Assembly (NCBI GenBank): GCA_016208845.1
Contig: JACQXH010000178.1
Location: 1-6,476 of the forward strand
DNA length: 6,476 nt
Source: Nitrospirota bacterium
GTDB taxonomy: Bacteria; Nitrospirota; Thermodesulfovibrionia; UBA6902; BMS3Bbin08
Reading direction: 5' to 3'
Shown here: piece by piece, positions 1 to 4,705 of the stretch
How the letters are laid out: the number at the start of each line of letters is the position of its first letter
How positions within the stretch are numbered: the first letter of the stretch is position 1
Notes under the pieces: generated by a model
Databases searched by the model: none
Seen by the model: only the letters and a program-made list of their open reading frames with translations
What the model was told of the DNA's origin: nothing
Position numbers and translations under genes: made by a program

Positions 1-43
1 GAATATATTATCCTAAAATGCTCTATGTCTTCATTAAAGAATC

Positions 44-90
44 GCTCAATTTAAGTCAAAATTAGAAAAGTAAAACCTTAAATTTTGAGC
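44..90. repeat. Imperfect AT-rich inverted repeat upstream of rpsU
   Basis: GCTCAATTTAAG (44-55) pairs with CTTAAATTTTGAGC (77-90) if two bases are bulged on the right arm, leaving a 21-base spacer. The stem is AT-rich and no T-run follows, so it is not a convincing terminator for a gene to the left. It could be a weak hairpin or chance in AT-rich sequence. No gene is visible in 1-178, and apart from this repeat and the rpsU promoter I see nothing there. Confidence 0.3.
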
Positions 91-114
91 TGTAATCAGG
101 ATAAAACATGCCAC

Positions 115-143
115 TTGATAATAAGTATAGAAAAAGGTATATT
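115..143 (+). promoter_or_regulatory. Sigma-70 type promoter of rpsU-yqeY
   Basis: TTGATA (115-120) is followed after exactly 17 bases by TATATT (138-143). Each hexamer matches five of six positions of the sigma-70 consensus, and the spacing is optimal. Transcription would begin near 150, giving a leader of roughly 30 bases that already contains the rpsU ribosome binding site. The strength of the match fits a highly expressed ribosomal protein gene. It is inferred from sequence only. Confidence 0.7.
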
Positions 144-162
144 ATTCAGATATTTACAATGA

Positions 163-171
163 AAGGGGTGA
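163..171 (+). promoter_or_regulatory. Ribosome binding site of rpsU
   Basis: AAGGGGTGA closely matches the anti-Shine-Dalgarno complement and ends seven bases before the ATG at 179. Another ATG at 175 is in a different frame that stops after eight codons, so the start at 179 is preferred. Confidence 0.75.
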
Positions 172-178
172 GATATGG

Positions 179-379
179 ATGCCCATTGTCAGATTAGGTG
201 AAAATGAATCGTTTGAAAATGCGATGAAGAAATTCAAAAAGCAGTGTGAAAGAGAAGGCATACTTACAGAAGTCAAAAAAAGAGAGCAGTATGACAAACC
301 GAGCGTAAAGAAAAAGAAAAAATCTATTGCCGCGAGAAAAAAAGCTCTCAAAAAAACAAGTTTTCGCAGGGAAAGATAA
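179..379 (+). CDS. rpsU: 30S ribosomal protein S21
   Basis: This encodes S21, a small basic protein of the 30S subunit that in well-studied bacteria sits near the 3' end of 16S rRNA and assists translation initiation. The 66-residue product has the usual S21 length. It opens with the family signature MPIVRLGENESFENAMKKFK, followed by a central K-KREQYDKPS segment and a very Lys/Arg-rich tail (about residues 44-66) expected to contact rRNA. The start is supported by the ribosome binding site at 163-171 and the promoter at 115-143. The stop TAA shares its last base with the ATG of yqeY, so the two genes are almost certainly one transcript with coupled translation. rpsU next to yqeY is a common bacterial arrangement. 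Nothing appears broken. Confidence 0.96.
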   Translation: MPIVRLGENESFENAMKKFKKQCEREGILTEVKKREQYDKPSVKKKKKSIAARKKALKKTSFRRER

Positions 380-822
380 TGTCGGTTTCAGAAAGGCTGT
401 CGGAGGACTTAAAGAAGGCCATGAAATCCGGAGACAAGGAAGCACTTTCTGTGGTCCGGATGGTCAAGGCCTCGGTTAAGAACAAAGAGATAGATAAGGG
501 AGCTGCGCTCAGCGATGACGAGATAAGCGGTGTCATCCTGACGCTTGTCAGACAGGGCAAAGACTCTCTGGAACAATTTTCAAAAGCAGGCAGGCAGGAC
601 CTTGTCTTAAAAGAGGAGCGGGAATTAAAGGTATTGCAGTCTTATCTGCCGCCTCAGATGCCGGAAGAAGAATTAACAGGAATAATAAAGGACGCTATCG
701 CAGAAGTTGGCTCTAACAGTCAGAAGGACATGGGACGGATCATGAAGGTTGTCCTCTCAAAGGCAAAGGGAAGGGTTGACGGAAAGATAGTGAGTGAAAT
801 GGTTAAAAAAGAACTGGTTTAA
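379..822 (+). CDS. yqeY: GatB/YqeY domain-containing protein
   Basis: The 147-residue product matches the usual single-domain YqeY length of about 148. It resembles the C-terminal helical tail domain of GatB, the amidotransferase subunit that converts Glu-tRNA(Gln) to Gln-tRNA(Gln). The family is thought to bind tRNA, but the role of the stand-alone protein is not well established. Recognisable features are the N-terminal SERLSEDLKKAMKSGDKEAL helix, the LQSYLPPQM turn near residues 86-94, the DMGRIM motif at 117-122, and the closing GRVDGKIVSEMVKKEL helix at 131-146, all typical of the family. The start codon overlaps the rpsU stop by one base (TAATG). An AGGGA at 368-372 inside the rpsU end serves as ribosome binding site six bases upstream. 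No signal peptide or membrane segment is seen, so it is cytoplasmic. Confidence 0.94.
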   Translation: MSVSERLSEDLKKAMKSGDKEALSVVRMVKASVKNKEIDKGAALSDDEISGVILTLVRQGKDSLEQFSKAGRQDLVLKEERELKVLQSYLPPQMPEEELTGIIKDAIAEVGSNSQKDMGRIMKVVLSKAKGRVDGKIVSEMVKKELV

Positions 823-870
823 ACGGGTCAGTTTGGGACATAGCAGGGAATATTCTTTGCACTCATTCTC

Positions 871-889
871 AGCAGACCTCCTGTCTGCT
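871..889. repeat. Inner hairpin 1 of the nested element
   Basis: AGCAGAC (871-877) and GTCTGCT (883-889) form a perfect 7-bp stem around the loop CTCCT. The layout, stem ending in C, NTCCT loop, stem starting with G, is the same as in the neighbouring inner hairpin at 907-925. No T-run follows. Confidence 0.7.
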
Positions 890-897
890 TGCGAGGT

Positions 898-938
898 ATT
901 TGTTCAATGAAACATCCTGTTTCATTTTATGAACAAAT
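898..938. repeat. Inner hairpin 2 of the nested element
   Basis: ATTTGTTCA (898-906) pairs with TGAACAAAT (930-938), and directly inside it ATGAAAC (907-913) pairs with GTTTCAT (919-925) around the loop ATCCT. Four unpaired bases, TTTA (926-929), lie on the right side. This gives a 16-bp stem with one bulge, unlikely by chance. Confidence 0.75.
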
Positions 939-998
939 AAAACCGTTCAAAGTATATCCCCTGCTATGTCCATTGCTGCGCAAATGTGGATGTCAACC

Positions 999-1003
999 GG
1001 AGA
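999..1003 (+). promoter_or_regulatory. Ribosome binding site deciding the nif3-like start
   Basis: GGAGA lies six bases before the ATG at 1010. The alternative in-frame GTG at 986 has no purine-rich stretch before it, because it follows the right arm of the nested repeat. The ATG is therefore preferred, shortening the protein by eight residues. Confidence 0.65.
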
Positions 1004-1009
1004 AATTAT

Positions 1010-1963
1010 ATGTTATTAAAACAAATATTTGAAACTTTTGTGGCAAAGGGGATCGACAATGATCCGAGAGGCAAAGAGGCGATAGAAAAGACGCTTTTAA
1101 GAAAGAAAAAATCTTATGAGGACCTGAAGCAGGAAGAAAAAGAACTATTTGATGTGGAAAGCCTGACAAACCCTTATGCTGACACGAGGATACTGAACGG
1201 CACAGGAGATGAGGAAGTGAGAACCGCCCTTGTGGGGATCGACATAGAAATGGCCGAGCTTCTTCTGGCTGACAGGCTGACAGAAAAGGGCAGAAAGATC
1301 GACCTCGCGATATCCCATCATCCGGAAGGAAGGGCCTATGCAAATTTTTATGAAGTTATGCATATGCAGGCCGACATATTGAACAAATTCGGTGTTCCGA
1401 TAAATATTGCAGAGGGCCTTCTTGAAGGCAGGATCAAAGAAGTTGAGAGGAGATTGTCCCCTGCCAATCATACCAGGGCAGTGGATGTCGCGAAGCTCCT
1501 GGACCTGCCCTTTATGTGCGTCCACACGCCTGCGGACAATATGGTGGCAACATATCTTCAGAGGATTTTTGATGAGAAAAAACCTGATACCCTTGATGAT
1601 ATACTCAAGATATTGAAAGACATCCCTGAATACAGAGAGGCTGCGAAAAATAATGCAGGGTCAAAAATACTCCTGGGTTCAAAGGACAGAAGGGCCGGCA
1701 AGATATTTGTCGACATGACAGGCGGGACAGAGGGCGCTAAGGATATTTTTGAGAGCCTGGTTAACTCAGGCGTAAGCACGCTTGTATTGATGCACCTGAG
1801 CGATGATCACCGTAAAGAGGCAGAGAAACACCATATGAACGCAGTGGTCGCCGGTCATATATCGAGCGACAACCTGGGGATGAACCTGCTGTTCGATGCC
1901 TTGGAAAAGACAGGGCCTTTGGAAGTAATCCCCTGTTCCGGGTTCAGACGCTTCAAGAGATAA
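1010..1963 (+). CDS. NIF3-family (NGG1p-interacting factor 3-like) metal-binding protein
   Basis: This 317-residue protein belongs to the NIF3/YbgI-like superfamily, whose members bind a pair of metal ions; the physiological reaction is not established. Counting from the ATG, residues about 56-80 resemble the family DNxGL...G...V..vLvglD segment. HHP stands at 103-105, H172-x3-D176 matches the HTxxD motif, and G282-H283 matches the C-terminal GH motif. Family knowledge suggests the two HHP histidines, the HTxxD aspartate and the late histidine are metal ligands. The canonical Glu four residues after that His is replaced here by D287. An MTGGTEG stretch lies at 236-242. It is longer than the classic 250-residue YbgI, with about 45 extra charged, probably helical, N-terminal residues. 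No signal peptide or membrane segment is seen. The gene lies alone on the plus strand, converging on nuoG, and no confident promoter of its own is visible. Function in this organism is unknown. Confidence 0.85.
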   Translation: MLLKQIFETFVAKGIDNDPRGKEAIEKTLLRKKKSYEDLKQEEKELFDVESLTNPYADTRILNGTGDEEVRTALVGIDIEMAELLLADRLTEKGRKIDLAISHHPEGRAYANFYEVMHMQADILNKFGVPINIAEGLLEGRIKEVERRLSPANHTRAVDVAKLLDLPFMCVHTPADNMVATYLQRIFDEKKPDTLDDILKILKDIPEYREAAKNNAGSKILLGSKDRRAGKIFVDMTGGTEGAKDIFESLVNSGVSTLVLMHLSDDHRKEAEKHHMNAVVAGHISSDNLGMNLLFDALEKTGPLEVIPCSGFRRFKR

Positions 1964-2113
1964 AAGCGATTATCTACAGGCAACCTGCTTGTCGGCAGAC
2001 AGGTTCGCCGGAGCAGACATCCGGCTCTGACTGATTTAATACGACCTCAATTGCACTTGCGGGTTTAACGCAGACCTGCCTGCAGGTAACCGCAGATAGA
2101 ACAAAAGCTGCTT
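1964..2113. other. Convergent intergenic region with three hairpins
   Basis: This 150-bp gap separates the stops of the convergent nif3-like gene and nuoG. It holds three potential hairpins. At 1982-2005, AACCT/AGGTT and inner GTC/GAC form a bulged stem. At 2007-2025, GCCGGA/TCCGGC form a perfect 6-bp stem around a GCAGACA loop. At 2058-2094, TGCGG(G)TT pairs with AACCGCA around an inner ACCTGC/GCAGGT stem. None is followed by a T-run on either strand, so they are not canonical intrinsic terminators, though as structured RNA they could help end or stabilise either transcript. GCAGAC recurs in all three and in the hairpin at 871-889. No gene is seen here. Confidence 0.55.
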
Positions 2114-4591
2114 CTACTTCATCGCCTCGATCCTTACCGCTATGACCGGCGAATCGCCGTTTTGAGAGAGGCGGGTGAGTGTGTTTATCTTAGCATGCGG
2201 GAAATGTACAGGCACAAAGACCGTTCCCGTTGGAACTTCATGCGATATCCTTGCCTTTACGAATACTGAGCCTCTTCTTGAGATCACCTTAACGAAACTG
2301 TCATCCTTGATATTATATTTATCCGCATCGGACCTGTTTATCTGGAGAAACGCGTCAGCGAGCACAGAGCTCAGGCTTTTTGACATCACAGACAGAGCGC
2401 CGGAATGCTGCATGAGATTGCCGGTGACCATGCTGATCGGATAATTATCATCAATGCCCTCAGTAGGGACATATGTTACAGGATTATATTTCATCTCAAG
2501 ATGTCCTGCTTCGCATTTTATGCTCTGTATCTCATCCTGAAGGATCTTAAGATTCTTGCCGCCTATATCAGAGCCCATGACTCGCGCGAGGTTTCTCAAT
2601 ATCTGCCAGTCAGGCACTGAATCACCTGATGTGTCTATTATTTTATTAACTTTCTGCGCAATGCCTTCGGCATTGATGAATGTTCCTTCTTTTTCTGACC
2701 AGCTTGATGCAGGAAGTACTACATGCGCAAGTTTTGCGGTTTCTGTGAGCATGATGTCCTGCACTACGAGAAAGTCGAGTCCGCGAAGGACATTTTCAAC
2801 CTCCCTTGTGTCAGGAAAAGACAGAAGCGGGTCTTCTCCCATCACGTATAGGGCCCTTATGTTTCCCGGATGATAAAGCATAGCTGTTATGTCCATGCCT
2901 TTTTTATCCAGAGGCCTGTAGCCGGGAAGCATATCAGGGGTAACGCCGGCCTGCCACAGCCCCATGGTATTGCAATACTCGGCAGGCATTTGAAGACTTG
3001 AAGGGCTTGAGCCTGTGAGCATGATGAGGTTTGCGGCTGCAAGAGCTGTGTGCAGACCCTTTGTGTCCTCTGCTGCGCCGATTGTAAGCGCAAGGAGTCT
3101 GGATTTTGCGGACAGGAAGGTGAGAGCGGCTTCGGAAAAGATCTCCTCGCTTAACCCCGTTATCTGTGAAACTTTTTGGGAAGTATAATCTTTAACCGAT
3201 TCTGAGAGGGAATTAAATCCCTGGATCGAAGGAGCCTTCGCTTTATCATATATTCCCTCATCAAGGGCCTTTTTAATTATGCCGTTAATAAGGGCTGTCC
3301 CTGTGCCGGGCCTAATCCTGAGCCATTGGTCGCTGTGGCGGGTAAGCTTTGTCTCACGCGTGTCAGCCACTATGAGCTTTGAGCCCTGGCGCTGAGCCTT
3401 GAGGAAATTCAATCCCCAAATGGGATGAGTGGCAGTGATATCAGATTCTATTACAAGTATAGCTTCTTTGCCCAACGGAGAATCGAGCTGAACAGGCAGC
3501 GCCTTGAGCCCGAACGACATCTCTACTGCCTTCTGTATCTTGGCATATCCGAGCCTTGCTATTGAATCAATGTTATTGCTCCCGATGACGCCCCTCATGA
3601 ATTTATGGAGCATATAGTTGTCCTCGAGAGTGCATCTCTGGGAGCCTACAGCCCCTGCTGACTGCGCCCCATGGGCCTTTGTAACGGCCTGTAAGTTCTT
3701 GGCTATGAAGTCCAGCGCCTTTTCCCACGATACTTTTTTGAACTCATTGTTCTGTTTTATCATTGGAGAGGTAAGACGGCTTTCCGCATAGAGATAGTCA
3801 AAGCCGAACCTTCCCTTGCCGCAGAGATTGCCTTTGTTCAGTCCCTTGCCTTCAATTCCGCGGGACCTCAGTATCCTGCCTTCTCTTATGTCAAGCGTTA
3901 CAGTGCATCCGACACTGCAGTAAGGGCAGATGTTATCATGTTCTTCAAGGAACCATGCCCGCGCGCTGTATTTATAAGGCTTGCTTCCGAGGGCCCCGAC
4001 AGGGCACGCGTCAATGCACTGGCCGCAGAATTCACAGTCGAGCGTCTCTTCGAACGCAGGGCTTATCTTTGAGTTAAATCCTCTGCCAAGAATATTAATG
4101 GCTCCGACTCCCTGCAGTTCTCCGCAAATCCTTACGCATTTGCCGCAGAGAATGCATCTGTTCGGATTCCTCTCAACAAGGGGACTGCCGGTATCAGCAA
4201 TTTCATTTTTTCTCTTGGCCTTAAAACGGCTTTCAGAAGGTCCGTATTTAAATGCCATGTCCTGGAGCTGGCATTCGCCTGCCTTATCACAAACAGGGCA
4301 ATCCAGCGGATGATGAATTAACAGAAGCTCAAGGATAGTCTGCCGTGCCTTGAGGAGTTTCGGGGTTTCAGTGTTGACTACCATACCCGGTGTTGCAGGA
4401 GAGGAACAGGCCGCGAGGAACTTCTTCTGACCCTCTACCTCGATGATGCAAAGACGGCACGCGCCGTACGGGGTAAGCCGTTTATCATAACAGAGATAGG
4501 GGATATAGACGCCGTTTTCAAGGGCGGCTTCAAGTATTGTCGAGCCTTCCTTCGCCTGAATTTTCTTGCCGTTTATAGTGAGCTCTATCAT
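2114..4591 (-). CDS. nuoG: NADH-quinone oxidoreductase subunit G (NuoG), formate-dehydrogenase-like
   Basis: The 825-residue product carries electrons from NuoF along an iron-sulfur chain. In order: an N-terminal [2Fe-2S] ferredoxin (C34, C45, C48, C62); a His-Cys [4Fe-4S] site (H94, C98, C101, C107); two ferredoxin clusters (C146/149/152/156 and C186/189/192/196); and a [4Fe-4S] site of the molybdopterin-oxidoreductase type (C222, C225, C229, C257), with K259 two residues after the last Cys as in formate dehydrogenases. Residues about 265-690 resemble the molybdopterin oxidoreductase fold and about 714-822 the dinucleotide-binding domain. At the place of the catalytic Sec/Cys-His of formate dehydrogenases (RLCH context) it reads R346-L-G348-Y349, and no in-frame TGA is present. 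I therefore call NuoG, not a formate dehydrogenase alpha subunit such as FdsA, despite close overall resemblance. It follows nuoF by 112 bp on the same strand. The start is supported by GAGGT just upstream. The protein is cytoplasmic, with no signal peptide. Confidence 0.88.
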   Translation of the reverse strand: MIELTINGKKIQAKEGSTILEAALENGVYIPYLCYDKRLTPYGACRLCIIEVEGQKKFLAACSSPATPGMVVNTETPKLLKARQTILELLLIHHPLDCPVCDKAGECQLQDMAFKYGPSESRFKAKRKNEIADTGSPLVERNPNRCILCGKCVRICGELQGVGAINILGRGFNSKISPAFEETLDCEFCGQCIDACPVGALGSKPYKYSARAWFLEEHDNICPYCSVGCTVTLDIREGRILRSRGIEGKGLNKGNLCGKGRFGFDYLYAESRLTSPMIKQNNEFKKVSWEKALDFIAKNLQAVTKAHGAQSAGAVGSQRCTLEDNYMLHKFMRGVIGSNNIDSIARLGYAKIQKAVEMSFGLKALPVQLDSPLGKEAILVIESDITATHPIWGLNFLKAQRQGSKLIVADTRETKLTRHSDQWLRIRPGTGTALINGIIKKALDEGIYDKAKAPSIQGFNSLSESVKDYTSQKVSQITGLSEEIFSEAALTFLSAKSRLLALTIGAAEDTKGLHTALAAANLIMLTGSSPSSLQMPAEYCNTMGLWQAGVTPDMLPGYRPLDKKGMDITAMLYHPGNIRALYVMGEDPLLSFPDTREVENVLRGLDFLVVQDIMLTETAKLAHVVLPASSWSEKEGTFINAEGIAQKVNKIIDTSGDSVPDWQILRNLARVMGSDIGGKNLKILQDEIQSIKCEAGHLEMKYNPVTYVPTEGIDDNYPISMVTGNLMQHSGALSVMSKSLSSVLADAFLQINRSDADKYNIKDDSFVKVISRRGSVFVKARISHEVPTGTVFVPVHFPHAKINTLTRLSQNGDSPVIAVRIEAMK

Positions 4592-4595
4592 GTGT

Positions 4596-4600
4596 ACCTC
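4596..4600 (-). promoter_or_regulatory. Ribosome binding site of nuoG
   Basis: Read on the minus strand, GAGGT lies four bases before the ATG of nuoG (complement of 4589-4591). The spacing is slightly short but usable, and the following residues (MIELTINGK) are a typical beginning of the [2Fe-2S] domain, so the start is firm. Confidence 0.65.
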
Positions 4601-4612
4601 TTAATAAAATCA

Positions 4613-4705
4613 AATATTAAATATCAAAAATCAAAATTGTGGAAGATAAAATATTTAAATTAAAACTTCCTTAATTTTACATTTTGATTTTTCATTTTTA
4701 AATTT
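4613..4705. repeat. AT-rich inverted repeat between nuoF and nuoG
   Basis: AAAAATCAAAAT (4626-4637) and its exact reverse complement ATTTTGATTTTT (4681-4692) form 12-bp arms. GGAAG (4641-4645) and CTTCC (4666-4670) form a second stem inside, and outside the arms similarity continues imperfectly to about 4613 and 4705. The right edge reaches into the nuoF stop codon (4704-4706). The region is strikingly richer in A+T than the flanking genes. It could be a member of a dispersed intergenic repeat family or an mRNA hairpin between the two cistrons. No promoter can be called reliably in such AT-rich sequence, although one for nuoG cannot be excluded. Confidence 0.6.

Larger units (their letters stand above)
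836..971. repeat. Nested inverted-repeat element (MITE-like)
   Basis: The outer arms at 836-859 and 948-971 match at 22 of 24 positions as inverted repeats; both ends read GGACATAGCAGGG inward, with one extra G on the right arm in place of an A. They enclose 88 bp containing two further hairpins: 871-889 (7-bp perfect stem, 5-base loop) and 898-938 (a 9-bp outer and a 7-bp inner stem). The element begins 14 bp after the yqeY stop and ends 38 bp before the chosen nif3 start, so it fills most of the gap. No target-site duplication is obvious and there is no internal reading frame of note. It may be a non-autonomous mobile palindrome or a structured transcript segment. No T-run follows any stem, so a canonical intrinsic terminator is unlikely. 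Confidence 0.8.

Noticed and set aside
154..560. Minus-strand open frames of 65 to 83 codons opposite rpsU and yqeY, Phe/Leu-rich and resembling membrane peptides
   Set aside because: The hydrophobic look is the antisense image of the Lys-rich S21 tail; both plus-strand genes are certain.
871..938. Intrinsic terminator for rpsU-yqeY
   Set aside because: The hairpins are real but none is followed by a T-run, so a canonical rho-independent terminator cannot be claimed.
836..971. Complete insertion sequence
   Set aside because: The element is only 136 bp, has no transposase frame and no clear target-site duplication.
986..1009. In-frame GTG start that would add eight residues to the NIF3-like protein
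   Set aside because: No Shine-Dalgarno sequence precedes it and it lies just past the right arm of the nested repeat, whereas ATG 1010 has GGAGA at proper spacing.
993..1779. Minus-strand open frames opposite the NIF3-like gene
   Set aside because: They lie antisense to a well-supported gene and show no recognisable domain or ribosome binding site context.
2175..4313. Several plus-strand open frames of 68 to 110 codons opposite nuoG
   Set aside because: They are antisense to a clearly conserved coding region, lack family features and have Cys/Ser/Pro-rich composition typical of antisense shadow frames.
2114..4591. Formate dehydrogenase alpha subunit (FdsA/FdhA-like), possibly with selenocysteine
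   Set aside because: The Sec/Cys-His active-site pair is replaced by Gly-Tyr and there is no in-frame TGA, so formate oxidation at this site is not expected.
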